Assembly: GCA_015501585.1 (NCBI GenBank)
Contig: JADNRY010000233.1
Span: forward strand, 1-64,000
DNA from: Rhodocollybia butyracea
Lineage: Eukaryota > Basidiomycota > Agaricomycetes > Agaricales > Omphalotaceae
Length of the DNA stretch: 64,000 bases
Direction: 5' to 3'
A program made the translations under genes and the position numbers. Every line of letters begins with the position of its first letter. Position 1 is the stretch's first letter. The notes beneath the pieces are model-generated. The model was not told the origin of the DNA. It saw nothing but the letters and a program-made list of their open reading frames with translations, and ran no database searches. Of the stretch, positions 10,746-22,222 are shown piece after piece.

Positions 10746-11674
10746 TTAAATTTTGCCCCATGTTGTATTTTGTAACTTGTAACTTGCGTGACAGTGGTGA
10801 TTCTTGGCGTTACAGCCCTCTTGTAGCCTGGCTGTAGACTTTGCATAGTGAGTACCTTGTATCAGTATGACACTCAACTTGAACATGTTCGAGCGTTGAG
10901 CGGCAAAGTTTTGACCCTTTACTGACTACCTTGAGTGGGTTGGTTCTTATTGTGTCTCTGGTTATTTGTACTCGGTGGACTTCGTATGCCGATAGGCAGG
11001 TGGGCGTCAAGTGGCCTATTTTGGGTTAAGTTTCAAGGTTTGTTTGTCAAGGTCTACTTAGATCTCTGATTGATAGGTGATATGTTTTGAGGGTGAGACC
11101 CATCCTCGGGAATTTGAACCACATACAGCTGTTTTGTGTAGACGTACTGTATATACTGCCTTCTCCGCAGTTCAGCGTTACTAACACCGCAATGATAAGC
11201 TTTGAGCCTTGGTCTCTAGTAGTGGCAGTGGTGAAGGGAGTTGGAATCTGTTGGAATGCTATGTAACGAAATGTGGCGACCGACTACGAAAAGCTGTGGC
11301 CCTCCAACAAAAATGTAAGCCAGAGTCAATATTGCCGAGAGGAGACACTTAACGCATTTTGCGGGCGTTCGAACTTGGCATCACCGACCGCACGCGGAAG
11401 CCCACATGGGGTTATATAGATTGCAATTCAAGTCTTTGAACGTTTGAACAGTAACGTGTTCTCCTCGATTTTCTCTATAAACTTATTTTTACTTCAGTGA
11501 GTATGTATCAGCGCGTCGTATCTAGACAAAAGGATCAGTTGAGAAAAATCACTCACGTCGTCTGGGGTGATGTAATCATTATAATACACTAATTTGGAGT
11601 TGGCCGTAAGTACCTCAACGCAAAGCTTCTTTCCCACCTCGGTCCTTTTCCCATCCTTTTCTTCCCCGCCTCTA
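10746..11674. other. Intergenic, no gene seen
   Basis: This is 929 bases between a gene end and the KRE6-like start. Open frames here are short and lack recognisable domains. A CTCTATAAAC stretch near 11472 could be a TATA-type element for the downstream gene. Nothing else stands out. Confidence 0.4.
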
Positions 11675-14471
11675 ATGCCACTCGTTCGCGCCCAGTCCTC
11701 CTGGTCGTTCGCTGTATGTTACATTTTTTTGTCGGCCTGAACTTGACATTGATCATCTTTCAGTCAAATTCAGACTCTCCGTATCCAGAGAGTATCAACA
11801 GAAGATCCCGTGGCGACCTACCTTCGATATACGAAAAGGTTTCTTGGATTCATTCTACCCTGGCACAATTTCTGGGTAGTAATCGGATATCTTTTATAGC
11901 TTGCCCTTGCGGCAGACCCCCAGTTTTGGAGTCCAGAAATCGAGTCAGAGTCGCAGGAAGATCTAATACACAATTCCGAAAAGCAAACACGAGCAGTCGA
12001 ACATGATGGAAATGCTTGGTCTAAACGAGGGTTGACAAATCTAGGCTTTCTTATTTTCCTCTGTACTGGCATTTTGGCGTTGTTGTGAGTACGCCAATTA
12101 TTCTTGTCTTTTTGAATCTCAAGCTTTTTCTCCAGTATTGGATACCCGGTAGCTCACTTTGTTCTATCACCTCCGCTTACAAGAGCTGGGACAAATCTCG
12201 GTGTAAATGCTAGTGGCCAGGTTCGTATTTCATCTCACCACGGTCCACGCTACGTCCAACCATGTCGTTAGGTGCCCACGATGCCAGGCAACTGGGGATT
12301 AATAGATCTGGAGACTCCACAGGAAGCTTATACTCTCCCCTCATGGTATGACCCGTCCATAACGCTTCAACTTGTTTTTTCGGACGAGTTCAACACCCCT
12401 GGCCGCTCTTTTTATCCTGGTGACGACCCTTACTGGGAGGCAGTTGATCTGCATTATTGGGTAAGTTGTAGCATCGTATCGAGACGAACGTCATGTTCTG
12501 AAGTACGTGTCAGGAAACCAACAACTTGGAATGGTATTCTCCCGAGGCCATCACGACAGCTAATGGTTCTCTCATAATTACACTATCCGAAAAGAACACC
12601 CATAATCTTAATTTTCAAGGCGGTACGCTCATAATATGTTTTTTTTGTTCAAGGAGTTGATCAGTTGCCTGCTCAGGATTGGTCAGTAGTTGGTCAGTCT
12701 CTTCTCCGATTGTGCCTCTACTCGTCAAATATTCATCCAGTTCATAGGAACAAGTTCTGCTTCACCGGCGGTTATGTGGAGACATCAGTCGTGATTCCTG
12801 GTTCAAACAACGTGCTAGGGCTGTGGCCAGGTGCTCTTTACTTCTTGAGGAACCAATGTTCAATACTGACTTTTCTTCCCTCCCCCTCCAAAGCAATATG
12901 GTAAGTATCGATTCAGAAGCTTTACTTATTGCTTTCTGACAGCTACATTTTCCCAGGACTATGGGTAACTTAGGCCGAGCTGGTTATGGCGCTTCATTGG
13001 AAGGAATGTGGCCTTATACCTATGGTATGACGTTGAGCCATGATATTTCTTGTATTTTTTGGTGACTTATGCTCTTTTTCCCCCCAGATTCTTGGTATTT
13101 TTAAATTTTGTGTGGTGACATTGCTTGTGCCTGACGCCAAAACTTCAAGTGACGTCGGTACTTTGGCAAATCAGACACTTAACGGAAGTCCAGAAGCTGC
13201 CACTGTGAATGGAGACGCTGGTCACGGCGGTGAACTCAGTTATCTCCCTGGTCAGAGACTTTCAAGATGTACTTGTGCTGGAGAGAGCCATCCTGGGCCA
13301 AAGCATTCAGACGGGACCTTTGTTGGTCGATCTGCTCCTGAAATAGATGTTTTCGAGGCTCAGGTGCGTTTAATCCATGTGCACTACTTCGACCTTTACA
13401 TATTCCCGATTGATGTAGATCGACCAAAACACGTTTATCGCAGAGGTTTCTCAGTCTGCGCAGTGGGCAGTACGTAATCTTCCTCAAAGAAGAATGCGAT
13501 TTGACCCGTTATCCTAGCCATTCAATGCAGCATACATATGGAACAACGACTCTAGCAATATGATCGTCGCGGACCCTTCCATCTCTAAGCTAAATGGCTT
13601 TATGGGTAATGTGGAACAACAAGCAACTTCGGTCGTCACTGCTACAAATACTTCGTGTTACGAGTTTGATGGAGGGTGTTTCCAAACTTATGGTTTTGAG
13701 GTGAGTCAATCGTACATTCAAAACCTCTTCGATTCTGATCAACATTGCCGCAGTACAAACCAGGTACGCCCAACATTCTTCCCGACGTGGTCTTGATATT
13801 AAAGCTGTTTGGTCTTAGGGTTCGATAATTCAGTGAGTATCATTGAGCCCTCCATAACAATTGTACTGATTTATCTCCGCAGTATATCAGGTGGATATCG
13901 AGGTGTGTTCTTCCGAGATACATTCAAAGTCACTGGCTAATAGGATAATATCAAGTGGGAAACTATCCTGGGGGTTGAATGTTGCTGGTCTTGGCGCAGA
14001 CCCTGCTGTTCAGATAGGTGCACGGCCAGTATCACAGGAGCCTATGGTAAAGGAATTTATTCGAATCATCATTGTAAAGCGTTCTAACGAACTTGTTGCT
14101 TAGTACTTACTGGCTAATTTGGGGGTATGTGGTTTGCTTCTTACGCCGCAGCTCGCTGATGAGTATTTTTAAGATGAGCACCAACTTCGGTCCGGTAGAC
14201 TTAAATCATCTGAACTTTCCTGTCCATATGACAGTGGATTATATTCGTGTCTACCAGCCTGAGGGATCCATGAACATAGGATGCGACCCACCAGATTTCC
14301 CTACAGCGGTAAGATCTTCTACTATAACTCAGACAGCCAATTTACTGAATTTTGACAAAAAAGGCGTACATTAATCAGTATCCTGAAGCATACTCAAATC
14401 CCAATCTCACCACCTGGCGAGGGGACTATGGCCAACCTTTCCCGAAGAACTCATTCCTCGGTCAATGCTGA
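11675..14471 (+). CDS. KRE6: Beta-glucan synthesis-associated protein KRE6/SKN1 (GH16 fold)
   Basis: A type II membrane protein of about 600 residues. The short first exon MPLVRAQSSWSFA splices to a Ser/Asp-rich cytosolic tail, then DPQFWSPEIESE. A single membrane span (LGFLIFLCTGILALL, about 12035-12085) continues after an intron with IGYPVAHFV. The lumenal SKN1/GH16 domain starts with MPGNWGLIDLETP and LVFSDEFNTPGR and carries the catalytic-type motif EIDVFEAQ at about 13341-13364, plus several Cys and N-glycosylation sites. The C-terminus ends with WRGDYGQPFPKNSFLGQC and a TGA at 14469-14471. KRE6 proteins act in the ER/Golgi and at the surface in beta-1,6-glucan assembly. The start is the ATG in frame with the tail, and an upstream exon cannot be excluded. 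Confidence 0.88.
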
Positions 14472-14901
14472 GCTGCTACGGTCAACGGAAACTTTCCGCC
14501 CACGAACGAATGACACTGTGTACGATTTTAGCTCGAATGATTAGACACCATTTTTTTTGCGTTGCATATTTTAGTCCTTCCTACCTTTTCGCTCTGTTGA
14601 CATATTGCTTTCAAACATTCGCATTCTGTTGTTGCAACTGCCTTGTGTACTATCTCTTCTTTATCTTCCGTTCTTTGGACGTTCTTGATACAAGTACATT
14701 TCATGATATCCATCCTTGGACAGCCTGCTCGTGCTTTCATTGTATTTGTACTAGGAAACAATATTGTATAGTCTCTCATCTCGGTAATATCTAATATACG
14801 ACGCTTTGACCGTCCATGTAGTAAACCAAGCGCCAGCTTCACGTGATTCGAGAATAAACCCCTAAACATCATTGACCCACTTTACCTTTCTCCATCTTAA
14901 A
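14472..14901. other. Intergenic, containing the left border of the tandem duplication
   Basis: From 14729 the sequence is duplicated at 18962. The duplicated leader contains a CACGTG palindrome (14840-14845) inside a conserved CCAGCTTCACGTGATT block upstream of the Crinkler-like gene. The first 250 bases hold nothing recognisable. Confidence 0.55.
14840..14845. promoter_or_regulatory. CACGTG palindrome upstream of the Crinkler-like gene
   Basis: An E-box/G-box type hexamer lies 57 bases before the ATG at 14902, in a block kept in the second copy (19116-19121) although the region between has an indel of about 55 bases. In fungi CACGTG is bound by bHLH factors. A regulatory role is inference. 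Confidence 0.35.
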
Positions 14902-17328
14902 ATGTCCTCCGAGTCCCCCGTAAAAACGGTAAATCTCATCACCATCAATGCTAGTAGCAGTTCTTTGTTTGGTAGCATCAAAACCATTACATGTTCGCTT
15001 GATATGGGGTCAGAAGAAGTGTTGAAACAGCTTCCCCTAACCGCGGAAGACAAAGTCGATATCGTTGTTTATCTAGTATGCTTCAACCTTCTTGCTAATA
15101 AATCGTGCTAACATTCCATCTAGGTGCCGACAATTAGTGTATTCGACAATCCTGGAATCCCGTCCCAGAAAGCGGAATCCATCCTAACTCATTGGTGCAG
15201 CGCACTGGTAGAGATGCTCATGAAACCTGACCGAACCGTCGTTCCCCCTACCTCGGACACTCCTGGTGGCCGTCCCTACGTCTGGTTGAATACCACCCCA
15301 CTACACGACCTAATGGACTACGTTGACATTACCCAGACCGGCGTGCATTGTATTATCGTCCCACGTTCCTGTCAGCCAAAGAGGGCTTACCCACATGAAT
15401 GGCTCGTAGATATGCCGCTTTCGAAAAGGCAGAAGACGGGCGAGATCATCCCGTCGAGTACGTCCAATGATACTGCAATCGCAGATGGTGTGTATCAGAA
15501 TAAACTACTTTGCCTATTGTTCTAACGGTGTCTTCCCAGCTGACATTCGTCAACGAGTGGTCGAGCGTGCCGATGCACTCCTTGTTTCTATACGCGCGGT
15601 AATCAAAGACGCCGATTTATACAACCCCTATGCCACCACTTCGATTCCTGTCCCTAGTATCCAGCCCTCCATTAGCTTTCAAACTACGGACGACCCAGTG
15701 GCTCTGTACAAGTATAGAGGCAGGAAAACACTTGAAAAGGAAATCCTCTCGACCATGCGTATGAGCTTCGTGGGCGGAAGATCAGAGAGGATCGGATTTT
15801 TCGGAACGAAGGGCGCTGGCCGGTCCCACCTAGCAACAACGGCCGCTAGCGTGCTGCTGTCTGAGAGTATCCCGGTTGTTTTCCTGGCCTTTTCGAACAA
15901 TCAGCCAGCCACGTCTGTCATACGGGATGCGTTCCTCCTTGCTTTAAGGAGCCAACAAAAACTTTATTGTCACACGGACTATCTTTTTGATTGCTGTTGC
16001 GATCACCCTGACTCACTTCGTGGACTAATAAAGTTCGCGAAACGATTGCGCTGCAAGAGCATTCGACTTCTCTTCGTTGTACTTGCCTTGGATCACTTGT
16101 CCAAGTCTCATTTAGAAGAGTTCTACAGGATGACTGAAGGTCATGTGCTCTGCTTCACGGCTAACGCAAACAGTAAGCTACGAAGAGAAAATGAGCAGAG
16201 ACTGGGAGGTTATTCTGGGCGCAAGCCCCTCTACTTAAATGGAGGGTTGAGTGAAGTAAGTATTTATTCTGATACGTAATACTAAGCGACTCACTTTGAA
16301 TCAATTAGGATGATCTTGAGGGATGGTGGTCTCAATTCCAGGCCGACGCAGGCATACTCATCAGCGACAAAGATCGGGAGCTAATAGAAACTACAACTGG
16401 GAATGTTCCGCTCCTCCTCACGTCTGTTTTTTCAGCAATCAAAGCTGCTGGTTCCTTCCAGAAAGAAGATCTTCGTATAGATTTGAAGATTTATGAAGAC
16501 ATGGACGCACATGTGGAGATATTAATGAAGAAGTCACCAGCTCAAGCATCGTAAGTGGTCATCCATGTCTCATCCAGCAAAATCGTCTGACTTGAATGCA
16601 GCAATATACGTAGTGTGTTACAAGCAACGTTGAACAATACCCACTTAGACGTGATTCCCTATCTCTGCGCTGACAGAAGATATGTCTATCAAGACAACGT
16701 TGGAAGATGGAGATGCGCAAATCTTTACGTATACGAAGCAGTATACAGGCTGTCGATCACCGTAGGAGATTCGATGCGATTCTTTAGGGTTCAGGAGTGG
16801 TTAAACTGTATCCCGCTCCTTGCCCACAACCCCTCCATGCTTGGGTATGCTGTGGAGTATGCCGTAACCAACGAGCTGGGCCGTCAGGGACTGGATATAC
16901 CAAGCTTGCAACTAACATTTCCAAAGTCCCTTCCACTGCATCCGCTCCCTTCTGGTGGTATTCCCGAAACAATACACGAGTCGGGTCTGTATGTCCCTAT
17001 GAAATTCAACCACCGGTACATCGACTGTGTTGCGATCTGGTTTAAATCCTCAATGATTTATATCTATCCCATCCAGATCAGCAATGTTGCCAAAATATCG
17101 CAGCATTCGGATTCTGAGAAGAATTTCTTTTCTGAAGACTGGAAACTGTGGCACAAAGCAGTTGCAAGGAAGGGATGGGAAATTCGCTGGAAGTTTGTGT
17201 GGATTATCAACTGTCCCCAGGCCGCCATTAGCAAGACATCTCGTCGAAAAATCAAACCTCCCCGCACTGTGCACACCATCAGCATTAAAATTGTCAATGC
17301 AGATATCGCTTCTGGTTTGGATGGGTAG
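14902..17328 (+). CDS. Crinkler-like protein: header, P-loop NTPase, possible nuclease end
   Basis: Five exons encode about 740 residues starting MSSESPVKTVNLITIN. The first 60 residues look like a small ubiquitin-like header. A central domain has a Walker-A-like loop FFGTKGAGRSHLATTAA (around 15799-15850) with Arg where Lys is expected, a Walker-B-like strand RLLFVVLALD (about 16066-16095) and helical TTGNVPLLLT and AVYRLSITVGDSMRFF segments. The C-terminal domain has FNHRYIDCVAIWF then IYPIQIS (17008-17085), an Asp plus Gln-x-Ser spacing resembling the PD-(D/E)xK-type nuclease of Crinkler proteins. The match to the Crinkler NTPase-REase architecture is by pattern only. There is no signal peptide. 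The intact frame contrasts with the broken paralogue downstream. An unrelated orphan NTPase is the main alternative. Confidence 0.5.
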
Positions 17329-17659
17329 AAGGAAATTTTAGTTCGCAAAGCATAGAGGAGTGGAGCAAAGACTGTTCGAGTGGTACATTACAGTAATTCT
17401 TTAGTAAAAATTTTCCCTTTACCATCGCTCTAATGTTCGCTATACCCCTGGAATTATAGTACATGCAGCACATTCAATATACCAATACACGCACAAAAAG
17501 GCTTGGACTGCTTTAGACCGCCGTTCAACTCACCCCGTTTGAAACGGTTGTGATCAGTACTAGTACCCAGTGTACTTACAGGATTGTTTAGTTTTCACAC
17601 GAGCGCTTGTTATAATTCGCACATCGTACGTTCTTTGATTTCAGTCTCCAAATCCCAGC
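17329..17659. other. Intergenic within duplication unit 1
   Basis: This holds the 3' end of the Crinkler-like gene and the short promoter of MND1. A similar but diverged stretch lies at 21634-22054 in unit 2. No further gene is visible. Confidence 0.45.
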
Positions 17660-18705
17660 ATGGTACGCCTTTTTACGCGTCACGAACTCTCAGAATCATC
17701 CAAACTCATAATCACAGGCACCGAGAGGCTTATCTGCAGAAGAAAAACGCGTCAAACTGCTCGAAATTTTCCATGAAACTGTATGGCTTGTTTTTGAATA
17801 CGACTGACCTGCTGAACTACTGCGATAGAAAGATTTTTATCAAGTACGCTTTACCGAAGGTCATGCACTACTACTAGTTGATACGATGCGATTCAGTTGA
17901 AAGAACTGGAGAAACTTGGACCTAAGATGAAGGGAATTGGTACGTCGCGCTTTTCTGAGGAAAAGGGATCTGATACAGTTTTATAATTAGTATCTCAGTC
18001 GGTCAAAGAAGTCCTTCAATCGCTCGTAGACGACGGCCTAGTTCAGGCAGACAAGATTGGTTCTTCAAACTGCAAGTAACCTCAGACGGCCTGGAAATCA
18101 CGATTTTGACGCGTCGTCTATAGTCTTCTGGAGTTTTCCATCTCAACAAGGAGCAATGGTAGGTCTACAATGTTGGAAAAACAATTACCCTTTACATATA
18201 TGCACGCGCACCTTTCAGATCCAAGCGCGCGTAAGTAATGCAAAGGGAACCAAGGCATCCCATCAGGCGCAATTGCTCGAAATCCAACAAGTCATAGATA
18301 AAGAGAAGTCAATCCGGGTTGAATCTGTATGCTTAAAATCGCCCTTTTGTACATAGGAAGCTCAACTACGTATTTGATACAGGAACAGAGAACGGCGGCA
18401 CTTGCGAAACTCCAGAGCTTGAAGAAAGAGCTGGCAAAGCTCGATGATGAACTTGGCGCGTACGGATCGTCCGATCCCGTGAAACTGGAGGAAACCAAAC
18501 GAGCCATTACTCTCGGGAAGGAAGCAGCGATTCGGTGGACAGGTGTGCTATTGGGTTCACACTATGGCAGCTCACTAATGATTTGTTTCTCATTAAAGAG
18601 AATTACAGTATGCTTTTCTCCTATTTTACACGCCGCAACGACGTCCCAGCAGAGGACCTCCGGAAGTACTTGGGTGTAGGTGACGAGTATGAGGATATCT
18701 GTTAA
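17660..18705 (+). CDS. MND1: Meiotic nuclear division protein 1
   Basis: Exon 1 is only the ATG (17660-17662). A 55-base intron (17663-17717) joins it to APRGLSAEEKRVKLLEIFHE, then KDFYQ, LKELEKLGPKMKGI, SQSVKEVLQSLVDDG and FFWSFPSQQGAMIQARVS. This is the winged-helix N-terminus of MND1, followed by a coiled coil (QRTAALAKLQSLKKELAKLD) and the C-terminal helix EDLRKYLGVGDEYEDIC before TAA at 18703-18705. The length of about 215 residues is normal. MND1 pairs with HOP2 to help DMC1/RAD51 strand exchange in meiosis. The gene lies inside a tandem duplication, and its second copy is only a remnant. Confidence 0.9.
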
Positions 18706-19115
18706 CATACCGGTGTTATTTTGGGGATTTACCGGTTTGTTTCGCATCGGGATTATTCGGCGGCATAGACAATCCAGTTTTTTGCGAAGGCGCCGCTCTA
18801 GTTCCTGACCTCATATAAGATTAAAACTCAGAGATCCATCATGAAAGGAAATCTCCTATGTTCCAGTAGCCCCTGGAAGAAGATACTTGTTGCTTTTTAT
18901 AGAGTTTGGTCACTTCTGAATCGCGAGAGAAACACAGCTGGTCACCTGGGAGCATCTTGGTTCGTGCTTTCATTGTACTTGCCATGCTAGGAAACAATAT
19001 TGTATAGTCGTCTTCTAATATACGACGCTTTGACCGTCCGTTTCATGGCCTCATGGATCTGGTAGTGATCTTCTAGCGTCTGATGACTCCTTGTTAGTAA
19101 ATCAAGCGCCAGCTT

Positions 19116-19121
19116 CACGTG
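19116..19121. promoter_or_regulatory. CACGTG palindrome, second copy
   Basis: It corresponds to 14840-14845 in the first unit and lies 58 bases before the ATG at 19179. It is retained although the downstream gene is broken. Confidence 0.3.
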
Positions 19122-19178
19122 ATTTAACGGCTCACAACGAAACCCCTATCAACTTGCTTTACCTCTCTCCACCTTAAA

Positions 19179-21633
19179 ATGTCCTCCGAGTCCCTTGTGC
19201 AAACGTCCGATGCAAAAACAGTAAATCTCGGGATCGTCAATGCTCGTAATACCCATTTGGCTTCCACTATCCAGACCATCCAGTGTTCACTTGATCAGGG
19301 CCAGAAGAAATGCTGAAGAAGCTCCACTTGACCGCTGAAGAAATCTTCAACACTTCCGTTTATCTAGTATGTTTAAACCTTTTTAACCTCGTGCTAATAA
19401 CTCACGCCACCATTCCATCTAGGTACCCACGATAAACGTGGTCGAGAGTCCCAGTGGGTTCGTGTCGCCGAAAGCGGAGCTCATCTTGAATCACTGGTGT
19501 AACGCCCTGATAGAGGTGCGACGGAATTATGGCTCGGACGTTCCCCCTATCTTGGACAGCCCTGGTGGCCGTCCTTACATCTGGTTAACTGCCATGCCAT
19601 TACAAATCTTTTCGGATTACATCGACATTACCAAGGACGGTGTGCACTGCATTGTCATCCCACCATTCTGTTCTCCAAAGAGGGGTCCAGATGAATTGCT
19701 TCGAAAAAGCAGAAGACAAACGAGATAATCACGTCCAGTACATCCAATGATACTGCGATTGCGGATGGTGTGTATCAGAATAAAATACTTTGCCCATTGG
19801 TCTAATTGTGTCTCCCCAGCTGATATTCGTTCTCGAGTAATTAAACGCGCCGATACGCTCCTTTTCTCTACACAACTGCTCAAAAAAAATACCGATGTAC
19901 ATGATCCGTACAGCACCACCTCCATTCCGATACCCAGCATGCATCCCATTGCTCGCCACGGCATCGATATCCAGCATTCAGACAACCTAGGCTGGTTCAA
20001 TTATAGGGGAAGGAGAATACTCGAAAGCGAAATCCTACCGGCCATGCGGAAGATCTTCGTCGAAGGCAGACCTGAAGAATTGGGTTTTTTTGGAACGAAG
20101 GGGGCAGGCCGGCCTTACCTAGCAACAACAGCCGCGGCTCTACTGCTGTCTGAGCCTGTCCCGGTTGTTTTCCTGACCTTTTGCGACAATCAGCCAGCGA
20201 CATCCGTCATACGGGATGCACTCCTCCTTGCTGTTAGGAGCAGACCAGAGCTTCACTGCCACACAGAACAACTTTTCGACTATTGCTGCGCCTATCCCGA
20301 CTCCCTTCGGGGACTAATAAAGTTCACAAGGCGATTGCGCTGCAAGAATATTCGGCTTCTCTTCGTCGTCCTGGCGTTGGATGCGGCCAGTTGTCTGCAA
20401 GAAGTTTACCAGATGACCGAAGGTCATGTACTCTTCTTTACTGCTGATCCAAACTCTGAACTTCGCGAAGAGAATGAGGCCAGCATTGCAAGTTACCATG
20501 CGCGTAAGCCCCTTTACTTAAATGGAGGATTGGACGAAGTAAGTATTTATCTTGATGTGTAACGCTAAGCAGCTAACCGTTCGAATTAATCAGGAGGACC
20601 TTGCGGGATGGTGGTCTCAGTTACAGACTGAAGCGGCAATCACACTCAGCGGTGAGGATCGAGAGTTGATAGAAACGACGACCGGAAACGTTCCGCTCCT
20701 CCTTACAGCCATCTTCAAATCCATCAAAGCCGCTGGTTCCTTCCGGAAGGAAGATCTTCGTATAGATTTAGGCATATATGAGGAGATGGAAACCTATTTT
20801 TGGGACAAATTAGCAAAGGAGTCGGCACGGCAAGCCTCGTAAGTGGTCATCTGTATATATCCGACTCATCCAGCAAAAGTATCTGACTTGAATGCAGCAA
20901 CATCCGCAGGCTGTTACAGGTAGCCATGGCGAACACCCATCTGGACGTCATCCCGTACCTCTGCGCAGATAGTAGGTATATCTTTCAGGACCAAACTGGG
21001 AGATGGAGGTGTACAAGCCTTTTTGTGTGTGAAGCAGTATATAGGCTGCTGATCACTATAGGAGATGCTGTTCGATACTTTGAGGTGCGGGGTTGGCTCT
21101 ACTGTACCCTGTTCCTCGTCCACAACCCATCCATGCTTGGGTATGCTGTTGAATACGCCATAACCAACGAGCTGGGTCGTCATGGATTACACCTCCCCAA
21201 CTCGCAGCTAACAATACCGAAGTCCCTTCCACTACGCGCGCTTCCTCGAGGTGGTAATCCTGAACAGATACTGGATTCAGGTATCTATGTTCCCCTTGAG
21301 TTCAATCATCGGTTTATCGACTGTGTCGCTGTATGGTTTAAATCTCAAAAGGTTTATATCTATTCAATACAAATCAGTGTTGTCGCCAAAACATCAGAAC
21401 ACTCGGATTCGGAGGCAAAGTTTTTTCACGAAGACTGGAAACTTTGGCGTAATGCAGTAAAACGGGAGGGATGGGACATTAATTGGAACTTTGTGTGGCT
21501 CATCAACTGTCCTGATAACGCCACTGGCAAGTTGTCTCGTCCAGAAAGCGATCAACCTGCCCGCACCGTCTATACTGCCACCCTCAAATCGGTCAACAAA
21601 GAGATTGCTTGTCGACTGGAATCCAGAGCGTAG
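19179..21633 (+). pseudogene. Crinkler-like NTPase paralogue, frameshifted
   Basis: It aligns throughout with the gene at 14902-17328. The frame from MSSESLVQTSDAK runs into a TGA because one base is missing near 19295-19305 (CTTGATCAGGGCC against CTTGATATGGGGTC in the intact copy). It resumes as MLKKLHLTAEE and VPTINVVESP, then is broken again near 19695-19725, where a deletion leads to TAA after KSRRQTR. From 19747 to the end the frame is open: GTKGAGRPYLATTAA (both Lys and Ser of Walker A lost), RLLFVVLALD, FNHRFIDCVAVWF and IYSIQIS. The stop is at 21631-21633. A downstream start could still give an NTPase-nuclease fragment. Confidence 0.7.
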
Positions 21634-22054
21634 AAGGAACTTCTACTTCACCAACGATGGAGGTCTAGAGGAGTGGAGCACCGTTCGAATTGACTTTCGC
21701 AAAAATTTTCTTTCGGCCAATGTTCATATTTAATTTGATTCTATCTTTACTTCAAATTCGATCTGCAGCTGTATTCATATGCGTCAAGCTATACCACTGT
21801 ACCCACTGAATTCTGGTACAGCTACAACACCCAATATACGAGTACTCAACGACGCGATTGTTCAACTCACCTTGATCCAAAAGGCCCTGCTTGGTTCATA
21901 CAGCCGGTCTATAAGATTGTTTAGTCTATGCGAACGATTATTTCTTCGCTGAAAAAGGTCATCGGTCAAATTCCGCACTTGGCTTCTAAGAGCGCTTTTA
22001 CAAGAATAGTTCGCACATCATCTTGATATACGTTCTTTAATTTCAAGTCCCAGC
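21634..22054. other. Intergenic within duplication unit 2
   Basis: This is the diverged equivalent of 17329-17659. No gene was seen. Confidence 0.4.
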
Positions 22055-22222
22055 ATGGTACGCCTTTTCGCGCTTCACGAACTCTCAGAGTCGTCTGAGT
22101 TCATAATCGCAGACACCAAGAGGCTTATCTACAGGAGAAAAACGCGTCAAACTGACGACGTCTCAGCAGAGGACCTCCGGAAGTACTTGGGTGTAGGTGA
22201 CGAGTATGAGGGTATTTGTTAA
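22055..22222 (+). pseudogene. MND1 remnant with internal deletion
   Basis: The ATG, the first intron and the start of exon 2 (GGCTTATCTACAGGAGAAAA) match MND1 at 17660. After AAACTG (22154) the sequence jumps to the last exon (ACGACGTCTCAGCAGAGGAC). The remaining C-terminal codons are out of frame with the start, so no MND1 fragment longer than about 30 residues can be made. The original TAA is still present at 22220-22222. Confidence 0.85.

Larger units (their letters stand above)
14729..18961 (+). repeat. Tandem duplication, unit 1 (Crinkler-like gene plus MND1)
   Basis: The sequence starting TCGTGCTTTCATTGTA at 14729 recurs at 18962 directly where unit 1 ends. The end of unit 1 (GAGAAACACAGCTGG...CACCTGGGAG, about 18927-18955) recurs near 22769-22806. 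The order of leader, Crinkler-like gene, MND1 and 3' tail is identical in both units, so this is a direct tandem duplication of about 4.2 kb. Both genes look intact in this unit. Confidence 0.88.
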
